From: Leclercia adecarboxylata
GTDB lineage: Bacteria; Pseudomonadota; Gammaproteobacteria; Enterobacterales; Enterobacteriaceae
Direction: 5' to 3'
Length of the DNA stretch: 64,000 nt
Assembly (NCBI RefSeq): GCF_006171285.1
Contig: NZ_CP040889.1
Location: 3,472,001-3,536,000, forward strand
Positions 31,315-40,171 of the stretch are shown here, piece by piece; the stretch's first letter is position 1; every line of letters starts with the position of its first letter. A model generated the notes under the pieces. The model worked only from the letters and a program-made list of their open reading frames with translations, searched no databases and had not been told where the DNA came from. A program made the translations under genes and the position numbers.

Positions 31315-32000
31315 TATTGACCGATCCCGAATGGCAGGCCGTGCTGCTGAGCCTGAAAGTCTCTTCCCTCGCGGTTGCATTTAGTTTGCCCTTTGGGATC
31401 TTCTTCGCCTGGTTACTGGTTCGCTGTAAGTTTCCAGGCAAAGCGCTCCTCGACAGTATTTTGCACCTGCCGCTGGTGCTGCCGCCGGTGGTGGTCGGTT
31501 ATTTACTGCTGATTGCCATGGGGCGACGCGGGTTTATCGGCGAGCGGCTCTATGAGTGGTTTGGCCTGAGCTTTGCCTTCAGCTGGCGCGGCGCGGTGCT
31601 GGCGGCGGCGGTGATGTCGTTCCCGCTGATGGTGCGGGCGATCCGCCTGGCGCTGGAAGGGGTCGATCTTAAACTCGAGCAGGCGGCCCGCACGCTGGGG
31701 GCCGGGCGCTGGCGCGTCTTTTTCACCATCACGCTTCCCCTGACGCTGCCGGGCATTATTGTTGGCACGGTGCTGGCGTTTGCCCGCTCGCTGGGCGAGT
31801 TCGGCGCCACCATCACCTTTGTTTCCAATATTCCGGGCGAAACCCGCACCATCCCGTCGGCCATGTACACCCTGATCCAGACTCCGGGTGGCGAAGGGGC
31901 CGCTGCGCGTCTGTGCATTATCTCCATCGTGCTGGCGCTGGTCTCGCTGCTGGTGTCGGAATGGCTGGCTCGTCTTAGCCGCGAACGGATGGGGAAATAA
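31311..32000 (+). CDS. modB: Molybdate ABC transporter permease ModB
   Basis: Membrane permease of 229 aa with about five helices. The coupling-loop EAA motif is in [27 protein letters not shown]. Overlaps modA and is followed by modC after 2 bp. Confidence 0.97.
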   Translation: MILTDPEWQAVLLSLKVSSLAVAFSLPFGIFFAWLLVRCKFPGKALLDSILHLPLVLPPVVVGYLLLIAMGRRGFIGERLYEWFGLSFAFSWRGAVLAAAVMSFPLMVRAIRLALEGVDLKLEQAARTLGAGRWRVFFTITLPLTLPGIIVGTVLAFARSLGEFGATITFVSNIPGETRTIPSAMYTLIQTPGGEGAAARLCIISIVLALVSLLVSEWLARLSRERMGK

Positions 32001-32002
32001 TC

Positions 32003-33061
32003 ATGCTGGAACTCAATTTTACCCAGACGCTGGGCGAACACTGCCTGACCCTCAACGAAACCCTGCCTGCCAGCGGCATTACCGCTATTTTTGGCGTCTC
32101 CGGCGCGGGCAAAACCTCGCTGATCAATGCGATTAGCGGCCTGACCCGGCCCCAGTCAGGGCGGATCGTACTTAACGACCGGGTGCTGAACGACGTTGAA
32201 AAACGCATTTATCTGGCGCCGGAAAAGCGCCGGATTGGCTACGTCTTCCAGGATGCGCGGCTCTTCCCGCACTACAAAGTGCTGGGCAACCTGCGTTACG
32301 GCATGGCAAAAAGCATGGCCGGACAGTTTGATAAGCTGGTGGCCCTGCTGGGTATTGAACACCTGCTTGACCGGCTGCCGTCGTCGCTCTCGGGCGGGGA
32401 AAAACAGCGCGTGGCGATAGGCCGGGCGTTACTCACGGCCCCGGAACTGCTGCTGCTGGACGAGCCGCTGGCCTCCCTCGACATTCCCCGCAAGCGAGAG
32501 CTGCTGCCGTACCTGCAGCGTCTGGCGCGCGAAATCAATATTCCGATGCTCTACGTCAGCCATTCGCTGGATGAGATCCTGCATCTGGCCGATAAGGTGC
32601 TGGTGCTGGAAAACGGCAGCGTGAAGGCGTTTGGTAATCTGGAAGAGGTGTGGGGCAGCAGCGTGATGCATCCGTGGCTGCCGCAGGAGCAGCAGAGCAG
32701 CATTCTGAAGGTGAGCGTGCTGGAGCACCATCCGCACTACGCCATGACCGCGCTGGCCATTGGCGATCAGCATGTCTGGGTCAACAAGCTGGATAAACCG
32801 CTCCAGACCAGTCTGCGCATTCGCATTCAGGCATCCGATGTTTCGCTGGTACTGCAGCCGCCGTTGCAGAGCAGTATCCGTAATATCCTGCGGGCGAAAG
32901 TGGCCCAGTGCTTCGACGATAACGGCCAGGTGGAGGTGCAGCTGGAAATTGGCAGCCGCACGCTGTGGGCCCGCATCAGCCCGTGGGCCAGGGATGAACT
33001 GGGGATCAAACCTGGCCTCTGGCTCTACGCGCAGATTAAGAGCGTGTCGATCACCACCTGA
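32003..33061 (+). CDS. modC: Molybdate ABC transporter ATPase ModC
   Basis: 352 aa. Walker [14 protein letters not shown], signature [15 protein letters not shown], and Walker [13 protein letters not shown] with a downstream switch His (YVSHSLDE). A C-terminal Mop domain (about 290-350) may sense molybdate. It ends immediately next to the convergent ybhA stop, with no spare base between the two. Confidence 0.97.
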   Translation: MLELNFTQTLGEHCLTLNETLPASGITAIFGVSGAGKTSLINAISGLTRPQSGRIVLNDRVLNDVEKRIYLAPEKRRIGYVFQDARLFPHYKVLGNLRYGMAKSMAGQFDKLVALLGIEHLLDRLPSSLSGGEKQRVAIGRALLTAPELLLLDEPLASLDIPRKRELLPYLQRLAREINIPMLYVSHSLDEILHLADKVLVLENGSVKAFGNLEEVWGSSVMHPWLPQEQQSSILKVSVLEHHPHYAMTALAIGDQHVWVNKLDKPLQTSLRIRIQASDVSLVLQPPLQSSIRNILRAKVAQCFDDNGQVEVQLEIGSRTLWARISPWARDELGIKPGLWLYAQIKSVSITT

Positions 33062-33880
33062 TCACAGCAGATGGGTATAGATGAATTCGGCGATGCTGTT
33101 CGTGGTGTTATCGCCGATTACCACGTTGGCGCGCGCTTTGACGGCGTCGTCGGCATTACCCATCGCCACCCCGGTGCCTGCCGCTTCCAGCATGCTGATG
33201 TCGTTGTAGTTATCGCCAAATGCAATAACGTCCTTCATTGACCCGCCGATGGATTCCACATACTGCGTGAGGCGTTTGCCCTTGCTGTTGCCTTTGCGGG
33301 CAATATCCACCTGATCGTGCCAGGACCATTCGCACTCCAGCCCCAGGGTCTGCTCGACATGCTTTGCAAAGTCGTTCAGTTTTACGGTGTCCTCGTCGGT
33401 CAGGGCAAATTTCCAGATAGCCTCAACCTCCCGGGCCGCCTGCGCCAGCGAAGGCACCTGAGTGAATACCGGACGCTGGGCTTCCGGCAGCGACTGCGCC
33501 CAGTTGCTGGTGCGGATGACGTGGCCGGTAGGGCGCTCATAAACCATCGCGTTGTCGACATACATCAGGCCGTGAATGGCGTGTTCATCGAGCAGGTCAA
33601 TCAGTTGCAGCGCCTGCGGGACCGGCAGCGGATCGGCTTGCAGAACCTTTTTTGCTTGATAATCATACAAATAGGTTCCATTACAACAAATTGCAGGTGT
33701 ATCCAGCGCCAGTGCCTGATAAAAAGGATGAATAGCAACGTGATGACGACCCGTTACGATGAGGAGCTGGTATCCCACCTCCTGGGCACGTTTCAGTGCT
33801 TCAAGCGAAGAGGGGAGCAGGGTTTTTTGCGGGGTTAACAGCGTACCGTCTAAATCCAGTGCAATCACACGCGAGGTCAT
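33062..33880 (-). CDS. ybhA: HAD-family phosphatase YbhA (pyridoxal phosphate phosphatase)
   Basis: Cof-type HAD hydrolase of 272 aa. Motif I is VIALDLDGTLLTPQ (about 5-18), motif II is LLIVTGRHH, and motif IV is KDVIAFGDNYNDISMLEAAG. In E. coli YbhA dephosphorylates pyridoxal-5'-phosphate and sugar phosphates. Monocistronic, convergent with modC, and divergent from pgl. Confidence 0.95.
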   Translation of the reverse strand: MTSRVIALDLDGTLLTPQKTLLPSSLEALKRAQEVGYQLLIVTGRHHVAIHPFYQALALDTPAICCNGTYLYDYQAKKVLQADPLPVPQALQLIDLLDEHAIHGLMYVDNAMVYERPTGHVIRTSNWAQSLPEAQRPVFTQVPSLAQAAREVEAIWKFALTDEDTVKLNDFAKHVEQTLGLECEWSWHDQVDIARKGNSKGKRLTQYVESIGGSMKDVIAFGDNYNDISMLEAAGTGVAMGNADDAVKARANVVIGDNTTNSIAEFIYTHLL

Positions 33881-34033
33881 TTGATATTCCGGGTTAATGT
33901 TGAAAGTCAGGGATGTGCAGATGGTACACCGCGCAACTATCGCTGCAAAATTCCTGGTTAAAATTCAGCATTCGCCGTTAAAAAAGACTATCCTGGTACA
34001 TTACTTTTACGCGCAGTGAGGAAAGGAGCATTC

Positions 34034-35029
34034 ATGAAACAAACCGTTTATACCGCCAGTCCTGAAAGCCAGCAGATCCATGTCTGGCGTCTGAATCCCG
34101 AAGGTACGCTCACCCTGGTTCAGGTTGTCGATGTTCCCGGCCAGGTTCAGCCGATGGTGATCAGCCCGGATAAACGTTTCCTGTATGTGGGTGTTCGCCC
34201 GGAGTTCCGCGTACTTGCGTACCGTATCTCTCCTGAAGATGGCGCCCTGACGTACACTGCCGAAGCCGCGCTGCCGGGCAGTCCGACGCATATCTCTACC
34301 GATCTGCAGGGACGCTTTATCTTTAGCGGCTCCTACAATGCCGGTTGCGTCAGCGTGACCCGCCTTGACGACGGTATTCCTGCTGAGACCCTTGAGGTGG
34401 TTGAAGGGCTGGAAGGTTGCCACTCGGCCAACATCTCTCCGGATAACCGTACCCTGTGGGTACCGGCGCTGAAGCAGGATCGCATCTGCCTGTTTACCCT
34501 GGGCGATGACGGCAAACTGACCGCGCAAAACCCGGCGGAAGTGACCACCGTTGAAGGTGCGGGCCCGCGTCACATGGCCTTCCATCCGAATCAGAAGTAC
34601 GCCTACGTGGTGAATGAGCTGAACTGCTCGGTAGACGTCTGGGCGCTGAGCGATCCGCACGGTAAGATTGAGTGTGTGCAGACCCTGGATATGATGCCGG
34701 CAGATTTCACCGATACCCGCTGGGGCGCAGACATTCACATCACCCCTGACGGACGTCACCTCTATACCTGCGATCGTACCTCCAGCCTGATCACCATCTT
34801 TAGCGTTTCTGAAGATGGCAGCGTGCTGGCTATCGAAGGCTTCCAGCCGACCGAAACGCAGCCGCGCGGCTTTAATGTCGATCACAGCGGTAAGTTCCTG
34901 ATTGCGGCAGGGCAGAAATCGCACCATATCGCGCTGTATGAAATTCAGGGCGAGCAGGGACTGCTGGAAGAGAAGGGACGTTACGCCGTCGGCCAGGGGC
35001 CAATGTGGGTGGTCGTTAACGCTTACTAA
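34034..35029 (+). CDS. pgl: 6-phosphogluconolactonase Pgl
   Basis: Seven-bladed beta-propeller lactonase of 331 aa (cycloisomerase-2 type), second step of the pentose phosphate pathway. Motifs include [36 protein letters not shown] and the C-terminal [12 protein letters not shown]. The frame starts at a GTG at 34016, but ATG 34034, preceded by AAAGGAG, matches the E. coli start and length. It ends just before the terminator it shares with the antitoxin-like RNA. Confidence 0.97.
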   Translation: MKQTVYTASPESQQIHVWRLNPEGTLTLVQVVDVPGQVQPMVISPDKRFLYVGVRPEFRVLAYRISPEDGALTYTAEAALPGSPTHISTDLQGRFIFSGSYNAGCVSVTRLDDGIPAETLEVVEGLEGCHSANISPDNRTLWVPALKQDRICLFTLGDDGKLTAQNPAEVTTVEGAGPRHMAFHPNQKYAYVVNELNCSVDVWALSDPHGKIECVQTLDMMPADFTDTRWGADIHITPDGRHLYTCDRTSSLITIFSVSEDGSVLAIEGFQPTETQPRGFNVDHSGKFLIAAGQKSHHIALYEIQGEQGLLEEKGRYAVGQGPMWVVVNAY

Positions 35030-35041
35030 GACGGATGAAAT

Positions 35042-35070
35042 AAAAAACCTCGCAGATGCGAGGTTTTTTT
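35042..35070. terminator. Bidirectional terminator shared by pgl and the IstR-like RNA
   Basis: Stem CCTCGCA/TGCGAGG (35048-35054 and 35057-35063) flanked by AAAAAA and TTTTTTT, so it has a T tract on both strands. On the plus strand it ends pgl, and on the minus strand it would end the RNA starting near 35111. Confidence 0.9.
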
Positions 35071-35111
35071 ATGCCCGGTGGTAGCCGGGTGAGCACATCG
35101 GAAACACCAAC
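35042..35111 (-). ncRNA. Candidate IstR-like antitoxin RNA
   Basis: Minus-strand transcription unit inferred from sequence. The promoter has -35 TTTACA (35141-35146), a 17-bp spacer and -10 TAAGAT (35118-35123), placing the start near 35111. The first 21 nt (35111-35091) would be complementary, except for one G-U position, to the toxin mRNA at 35374-35394. A small hairpin CCCGG/CCGGG and then the terminator at 35063-35048 complete an RNA of about 70 nt. E. coli IstR-1 (about 75 nt) has the same design: a 5' antisense stretch and two hairpins. Expression is not demonstrated. Confidence 0.75.
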
Positions 35112-35250
35112 CTCTGTATCTTAATTCCGGCCCGACCCTATGTAAAATCAACTAACGTCGGCTTGAGAGCATACACTTGCAGCATTAATGTTATTTAATT
35201 GAAATATATTAAATTTTGCTGAAATCTAAATGAAATCTTAATCTCCATAA

Positions 35251-35270
35251 AACTGTTTTTATATACAGTT
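35251..35270. promoter_or_regulatory. LexA box upstream of the tisB-like gene
   Basis: AACTGTTTTTATATACAGTT is a near-palindromic CTG-N10-CAG SOS box with the preferred AT core. It lies about 190 bp before the small ORF at 35460 and overlaps a TATATA that could be the -10 (35261-35266). Confidence 0.88.
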
Positions 35271-35373
35271 CCCGAAGACTACAATACCGCCGTTGGTTCG
35301 ATATGAGCAGTTCCGCAAATCAGGTTTCTTAAAGTCCTGGCTGGCGGGTGGTGCCGTCAGTACCTTAACTGTG

Positions 35374-35394
35374 GAGCATATCGGAAACACCAAC
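35374..35394 (+). repeat. Direct repeat forming the antitoxin target in the toxin leader
   Basis: The 21 bases here match 35091-35111 with one change (T for C), sharing ATCGGAAACACCAAC. As the upstream copy is transcribed from the opposite strand, the repeat gives an RNA able to pair with this leader. The site ends 65 nt before the toxin ATG, a standby-site position rather than a direct block of the ribosome binding site. Confidence 0.85.
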
Positions 35395-35459
35395 AACCAC
35401 TGGCGACAGGCAGCGGAAAGGTAAGTCAGTGGAAGTGCTCCTGACCAAAGGAGTGGCGT

Positions 35460-35549
35460 ATGAGCAGTATGGGATGGATGATTCTGTTCCTGCAACTCAT
35501 GGTTGCAGTTCTGCAACTGCTGGATGCGTATCTTAAAACCGGTGCCTGA
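35460..35549 (+). CDS. tisB: TisB-like type I toxin peptide
   Basis: A 29-residue hydrophobic peptide, MSSMGWMILFLQLM then VAVLQLLDAYLKTGA. It aligns without gaps to E. coli TisB (29 aa), sharing the block IL-x-L-x-L-x-VA-x-LQLLDA-x-LK. TisB inserts in the inner membrane and collapses the proton gradient during the SOS response, favouring persistence. AAAGGAG lies 6 bases before the ATG and can pair with an upstream CTCC (35438-35441), so the site is likely masked. It has a LexA box upstream, an antitoxin-like RNA divergently placed and a terminator at 35569. Homology is from memory of TisB and no search was run. Confidence 0.85.
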   Translation: MSSMGWMILFLQLMVAVLQLLDAYLKTGA

Positions 35550-35568
35550 CGCGTTCAGCCGCAGCATC

Positions 35569-35592
35569 AAGGGGGAGTTGCTCCCCCTTTTT
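35569..35592 (+). terminator. Terminator of the tisB-like mRNA
   Basis: AAGGGGGAG/CTCCCCCTT stem with a three-base loop and a run of five T, 20 bp after the toxin stop and 11 bp before the convergent ybhC stop. Confidence 0.9.
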
Positions 35593-35602
35593 GCTAATCA
35601 GA

Positions 35603-36886
35603 TTACTGCTTCGGCTCTGCAATCACCTTGCTGCCCACACCGCGGTTGTTGTATTCCCACATGCGGTTGAAGTTAGCGTCGTTGAGGTTACGCTGCACGT
35701 TGCCTTTATCATCTACCGCACCGGTGTTACCCGCATACGGACGCTGAGAGATGGCGGCGTTGCCCCAGGGTTTTGCCATGTTGAAGCCTTCGTTGATCAC
35801 GCTGTCGCGGATCACCACCTGACCGTTAGTGCCTGAATCGATATCCAGCGAACGGCCCAGCTGCGCTACGCCATCGCCCATTGCGGTAAAGCGGCTGTTT
35901 ACCGCCAGGAAGCCGTAGAACAGGTTGGACTGCGTCGCCGGCGCGAAGACGTAGCCTTCCTGCTGGGTACGGGTATTCATGACGCGGAAATCGGTGTTAT
36001 CAAACACCACGGCACCGCGACCGGAGACAATATCCACATCCCCTTCGATGTAGCTGTTGGTCACCAGCGTACGGGTGATGCGGTTATTTTTCAGGGTGTT
36101 CTCAACGCCGCTGTTGGTGACGAAGAAGGTGTTCTGGCGACCCAGGATATTCACCTTGTCGATTTGCACCTGATCGCCATCGCTGCGCAGAGCCACCGCC
36201 TGGTGGTTACCGGCATCGACGCTGTCGCCCAGATTGTTTTCGATGGTCAGGTTCTGCAGCTGCAGGCCGTTGTTCTGCGACCAGAAGACCGCAGAACACA
36301 TCAGGCCAACGGTGGCGCTGTGCTTGCTCTGGCAACGGTCGAACATATACCAGGCGGGTTTACCCGGCATGTATTTACCACCTGGATTGACCAGATGACG
36401 CCAGGTCGTGGTGTCCATCTCAGAGTCGATTGCCAGACCAATTTTGACATCAATTGGCTTCTCACCCGTACCGTACAGCGTCACGCTGCCCGGTGCGGCA
36501 GGCACATACACGGTACCTTCGTACTCGCCCGGTAAAATAGCGATGTACTGGCGGGAGCTGCTGTGCTTAGCAATGGCTGCATCAACTGCCGCCTGAATGG
36601 TGGTATGGGTAACGCCCTGGGTTCCCGCCGGGCCAACCACAAAGTTGGGTTGCGCAGGCAGGCGGATGGCATAAGGACTCCACGGCGCTGCGTTCGGATC
36701 CATGTCCGTAAAGTAACGCGCCTGCTGGAAGTTTTTCGCTTCATCAGCGGAGAGGATCGGACGGGAAGCCGTGCCCGGCGCGGCCTGCTCTGATGGCAGC
36801 TGATCCGGCGGGGTAGAGCTGCACGCTGACAGCGTCACGCCAAATGCGAGTGCCAGCGCCAGACGAGAAATCCTGGAAATGTTCAA
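35603..36886 (-). CDS. ybhC: Outer-membrane lipoprotein YbhC (pectinesterase family)
   Basis: 427 aa lipoprotein with a right-handed beta-helix of the pectin methylesterase family. In E. coli it is described as an acyl-CoA thioesterase. It starts at TTG 36886: AGGAG lies 6 bases upstream, the product then has exactly the E. coli length, and the signal ends in lipobox LSAC with Cys22. The longer frame from 36901 would swallow the ribosome binding site. Family motifs include GTQGVTHTTIQAAVDAA, SQNNGLQLQNLTIEN, VALRSDGDQVQ and YIEGDVDIVSGRGAVVFDN. Confidence 0.93.
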   Translation of the reverse strand: MNISRISRLALALAFGVTLSACSSTPPDQLPSEQAAPGTASRPILSADEAKNFQQARYFTDMDPNAAPWSPYAIRLPAQPNFVVGPAGTQGVTHTTIQAAVDAAIAKHSSSRQYIAILPGEYEGTVYVPAAPGSVTLYGTGEKPIDVKIGLAIDSEMDTTTWRHLVNPGGKYMPGKPAWYMFDRCQSKHSATVGLMCSAVFWSQNNGLQLQNLTIENNLGDSVDAGNHQAVALRSDGDQVQIDKVNILGRQNTFFVTNSGVENTLKNNRITRTLVTNSYIEGDVDIVSGRGAVVFDNTDFRVMNTRTQQEGYVFAPATQSNLFYGFLAVNSRFTAMGDGVAQLGRSLDIDSGTNGQVVIRDSVINEGFNMAKPWGNAAISQRPYAGNTGAVDDKGNVQRNLNDANFNRMWEYNNRGVGSKVIAEPKQ

Positions 36887-36934
36887 GGGAAGCTCCTGCA
36901 AAGCATATCAATAGGGGGATAACCGAAATAGCCT

Positions 36935-36949
36935 GCTTTTTTATACTAA
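36935..36949. other. attB: Lambda attB core (bacterial attachment site)
   Basis: GCTTTTTTATACTAA is the complete 15-bp core shared by phage lambda attP and E. coli attB. The flanks CCT- and -GTTGAGCGAAACGGGAAG also follow E. coli attB. The right integrase core site reads CAACTTAGT on the minus strand, matching the Int consensus CAACTTNNT. The position between ybhC and the bio side is the E. coli attachment locus. No prophage is present. Confidence 0.88.
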
Positions 36950-37050
36950 GTTGAGCGAAACGGGAAGATTAAAAGGCAGAAAAGTTACTTTTTATTCCCA
37001 TGCTTAGCGGGAAAGTTGTCACAAATAAATAACAATTTCCGTAAAGGCGA

Positions 37051-37090
37051 TTGACAGGGCGGCAGGAATGAAAATAAATGTCTATACAAC
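37051..37090 (+). promoter_or_regulatory. hutIG promoter with HutC operator
   Basis: -35 TTGACA (37051-37056), a 17-bp spacer and -10 ATAAAT (37074-37079). TGTCTATACAA at 37079-37089, identical to the core of the palindrome before hutU, overlaps the start region. This implies that the ATG at 37078 is promoter DNA and not the hutI start. Confidence 0.72.
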
Positions 37091-37110
37091 CCATGACAAG
37101 TGGAAGCCCG

Positions 37111-38334
37111 ATGCTGCAACTTCATCCCGACGATCTAATCTGGCGTAACCTGCGCCTCGCGACCCTGGATCCTGACCACGGCACGCCTTATGGCCTGCTG
37201 GAGAACAGGGCGTTAATCGTGCGTGCAGAGACCATTCTGGCGATTGTCCCCGAATCTGATTTGCCCCTGGATCTGCCCAACGCCGTCGATTTAGAGGGGC
37301 GGCTGGTCACGCCGGGGCTGATCGACTGCCACACGCACCTGGTGTTTGGCGGCGATCGCGCCGCCGAGTGGGAGCAGCGGCTGAACGGCGTCTCCTATCA
37401 GACCATCAGCGCCCAGGGCGGCGGGATTAACGCCACGGTGACCGCCACCCGGGAGAGCTCAGTTGAGCACCTCGAACAGCTGGCGCAGCAGCGCTTAAAC
37501 CGGCTGATGCGCGAAGGGGTCACCACCGTTGAAATTAAGTCGGGTTACGGCCTCAACGACGAAGCCGAAGAGAAGATGCTGCGCGTGGCCCAACACCTTG
37601 CCCGAACCAATCCCGTGGAGATCAGCCCGACGCTGCTGGCGGCGCACGCCGTGCCGAAGGAGTATCGCCAGGATCCGGATGCCTGGGTCGACCATGTTTG
37701 TCGGCACACGCTGCCCGCGCTGTGGGAAAAAGGGCTATTCGAAGCCGTGGATGTGTTCTGCGAGAACGTCGGGTTTACGCCAGAGCAGAGCGAACGGGTG
37801 TTTCAGGCGGCACAGATGCGGGGGATCCCCATTAAAGGCCATGTGGAACAGCTCTCTAACCTCGGCGGCACCGCGCTGGTCAGCCGTTATCACGGGCTGT
37901 CAGCCGATCATATTGAATACCTCGATGAGGCCGGCGTCGACGCGATGGCGCAGAGCGGCACCGTAGCGGTATTACTCCCCGGCGCCTTTTACTTTTTACA
38001 GGAGCGCCAGCGCCCGCCGGTTGCGCTGCTGCGCCAGCGGGGCGTACCGATGGCGGTTGCCACGGATTACAACCCCGGCACCAGTCCGTTTGCCAGCCTG
38101 CATCTGGCGATGAACATGGCCTGCGTCCAGTTTGGCTTAACCCCGGAAGAGGCGTGGGCAGGGGTAACGCGCCACGCCGCTAAAGCGCTGAGCCGCGGCG
38201 AAACCCACGGCCAGCTCAAGGCCGGGTTCGTCGCCGACCTGGCGATCTGGGATGCGAAAAACCCGGTGGAGATGGTTTATGAGCCGGGACGTAACCCGCT
38301 TTATCAGCGCGTATTCAGAGGAAAAACAGCATGA
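37111..38334 (+). CDS. hutI: Imidazolonepropionase HutI
   Basis: Amidohydrolase of 407 aa that opens 4-imidazolone-5-propionate to N-formimino-glutamate, third step of histidine breakdown. Metal motif [20 protein letters not shown], substrate region [13 protein letters not shown], and metal ligands in [10 protein letters not shown] and [10 protein letters not shown]. The frame opens at 37078, but that codon overlaps the promoter and operator. ATG 37111 ([18 protein letters not shown]) gives the 407-aa length seen in Salmonella. The stop overlaps hutG (ATGA). Confidence 0.95.
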   Translation: MLQLHPDDLIWRNLRLATLDPDHGTPYGLLENRALIVRAETILAIVPESDLPLDLPNAVDLEGRLVTPGLIDCHTHLVFGGDRAAEWEQRLNGVSYQTISAQGGGINATVTATRESSVEHLEQLAQQRLNRLMREGVTTVEIKSGYGLNDEAEEKMLRVAQHLARTNPVEISPTLLAAHAVPKEYRQDPDAWVDHVCRHTLPALWEKGLFEAVDVFCENVGFTPEQSERVFQAAQMRGIPIKGHVEQLSNLGGTALVSRYHGLSADHIEYLDEAGVDAMAQSGTVAVLLPGAFYFLQERQRPPVALLRQRGVPMAVATDYNPGTSPFASLHLAMNMACVQFGLTPEEAWAGVTRHAAKALSRGETHGQLKAGFVADLAIWDAKNPVEMVYEPGRNPLYQRVFRGKTA

Positions 38335-39269
38335 GTCTTTGGCAGCCGGTTTCACCTGACGTCTGGCAGGGGCGCGACGACAGCAGCGAGGCCAGCAACG
38401 CGCTGCGCCTGTTTCAGACCGTCAGGCAAAGCGACACGCCGCACCCGTCCGGGGAAGGCATTGCACTGCTGGGCTTCGCCTGCGACGAAGGGGTCAGACG
38501 CAATCAGGGCCGCCCCGGTGCCGCGCAGGCGCCGGATGTCCTGCGCCGCGCCCTGGCGAATATGGCGAGCCATCAGGGGCACGATCGATTGATCGACATG
38601 GGCACTATCGGCGTTGATGGCGACGCGCTGGAGGCGGCCCAGCAGGCGCTGAGCGAGACGGTCACCGCCTGTCAGCGGGCGGGCATGCGCACCCTGGTGT
38701 TTGGCGGCGGACATGAAACCGCCTGGGCCCATGGTCGCGGGGTGCTGGATGCGTTTCCCGGCGAGCGGGTGGTGATTATCAATCTCGACGCCCATCTCGA
38801 TCTGCGTCATGCCAGCCAGGCCACCTCTGGTACCCCGTTCCGCCAGCTGGCCCTGTACTGTGCGGAACAGCAGCGTGAATTTCACTATGCCTGCCTGGGC
38901 GTCAGCCTGGCGGCGAATACCCTGGCGCTGTGGGATGAGGCTGCGCGCCTTAACGTCACCCTGGTGGAAGATCTCGATTTTCAGCAGCAGGCGCTGACCG
39001 CTCTCACACCGCTCCTTGAACAGGCGGACCGGGTTTATCTGACTATCGATCTCGACGTCATGCCTGCCGGGGAAATGCCCGCCGTGTCGGCCCCTGCCGC
39101 GCTGGGGGTTCCGGCCCGGGATCTGCTCCCGGTCATTGAAAAGATCTGCCGCAGCGGCAAACTGCAGGCGGCGGATCTGGTGGAGTTCAGCCCCGGCTTC
39201 GATCGCGACGGCCAGGGGGCGAAGCTCGCCGCACGGCTGGCGTGGCAAATCGCTCACTGGTGGGCTTAA
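38331..39269 (+). CDS. hutG: Formimidoylglutamase HutG
   Basis: Ureohydrolase (arginase family) of 312 aa that hydrolyses N-formimino-glutamate to glutamate and formamide. The Mn-binding motifs are [24 protein letters not shown] and [19 protein letters not shown]. Coupled to hutI by a four-base overlap. hutC follows 44 bp later. Confidence 0.96.
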   Translation: MSLWQPVSPDVWQGRDDSSEASNALRLFQTVRQSDTPHPSGEGIALLGFACDEGVRRNQGRPGAAQAPDVLRRALANMASHQGHDRLIDMGTIGVDGDALEAAQQALSETVTACQRAGMRTLVFGGGHETAWAHGRGVLDAFPGERVVIINLDAHLDLRHASQATSGTPFRQLALYCAEQQREFHYACLGVSLAANTLALWDEAARLNVTLVEDLDFQQQALTALTPLLEQADRVYLTIDLDVMPAGEMPAVSAPAALGVPARDLLPVIEKICRSGKLQAADLVEFSPGFDRDGQGAKLAARLAWQIAHWWA

Positions 39270-39313
39270 AGCGTGTATATACTCGACTTTTTATGACGGC
39301 TTAAGGAATTGCT

Positions 39314-40045
39314 ATGTTCTCTCGCGCTCCGCAGCAGGCCAGTGCGCCAGCCCCTTTCTATGAAAAGGTAAAACAGGCGATCAGTCATCAGATCGCCACC
39401 GGCGTATGGCGCCCGCACGATCGCATCCCGTCCGAGGCCGAGCTGGTTGCCCAGTTCGGCTTTAGCCGGATGACCATTAACCGCGCGCTGCGGGAGCTGA
39501 CCGACGAAGGGCTGCTGGTGCGCCTGCAGGGGGTTGGGACCTTCGTGGCCGAGCCTAAGGGGCAGTCGGCGCTGTTTGAAATTCGCAGCATTGCCGACGA
39601 AATTTCCTCCCGCAACCATCAGCACCGGTGTGAGGTGCTGTTCCTCGAGGAGACGCAGGCCAGCGCCGCCCAGGCCACGGCGCTTAACGTCAAAGAGGGG
39701 ACGCGCATTTTTCACTCCCTGATGCTGCATTACGAAAACGACATCCCGGTGCAGATTGAGGATCGCAGCGTTAACGCTGCCCTGGTGCCGGAGTATCTGC
39801 AGCAGGATTACACCACCACCACGCCTCATGCTTATCTGTCGCTGATCGCCCCGCTGACCGAAGGGGAGCACATCGTTGAGGCGGTGCGCGCCACGCCGAA
39901 GGAGTGCGAGCTGCTGCGCATCAAAGAGCACGATCCCTGCCTGCTGATCCACCGTCGGACCTGGTCAACGTCGCACATCGTCTCCCATGCCCGGCTGCTG
40001 TTCCCCGGCAACCGCTACCGGCTGCAGGGCCATTTCATGTCATAA
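39314..40045 (+). CDS. hutC: Histidine utilization repressor HutC
   Basis: GntR-family repressor of 243 aa. The N-terminal winged helix includes RIPSEAELVAQFGFSRMTINRALRELTDEGLL (about 36-67), and the C-terminal UTRA domain binds urocanate, the natural inducer in this family. Its gene lies between the two hut transcription units, and the palindromes upstream of hutI and hutU are its likely operators. TATATAC-rich DNA before hutC suggests autoregulation. Confidence 0.95.
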   Translation: MFSRAPQQASAPAPFYEKVKQAISHQIATGVWRPHDRIPSEAELVAQFGFSRMTINRALRELTDEGLLVRLQGVGTFVAEPKGQSALFEIRSIADEISSRNHQHRCEVLFLEETQASAAQATALNVKEGTRIFHSLMLHYENDIPVQIEDRSVNAALVPEYLQQDYTTTTPHAYLSLIAPLTEGEHIVEAVRATPKECELLRIKEHDPCLLIHRRTWSTSHIVSHARLLFPGNRYRLQGHFMS

Positions 40046-40115
40046 GCCGAAAAGCGTGATTGCTGACGCAATATAATAAAAATGTATCGTAATTGTTAAA
40101 ACCGGCCTTGTGCGC

Positions 40116-40146
40116 ACTTGTCTATACAAGTATATCTTAGTGTATA
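40116..40146 (+). promoter_or_regulatory. hutUH promoter and HutC operator
   Basis: Perfect arms ACTTGT/ACAAGT around CTAT at 40116-40131. They cover the -35 TTGTCT (40118-40123), which is followed by a 17-bp spacer and -10 TGTATA (40141-40146). The operator placement fits direct repression. In Klebsiella hutUH also needs CRP or NAC for activation, and a clear site was not identified here. Confidence 0.72.
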
Positions 40147-40171
40147 TTCTGTCCCCAACGAGGAGCACACA

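Noticed and set aside
35303..35332. Nine-codon ORF (MSSSANQVS) in the toxin leader as a tisA equivalent
   Set aside because: No clear ribosome site and too short to judge. In E. coli tisA itself is not considered translated.
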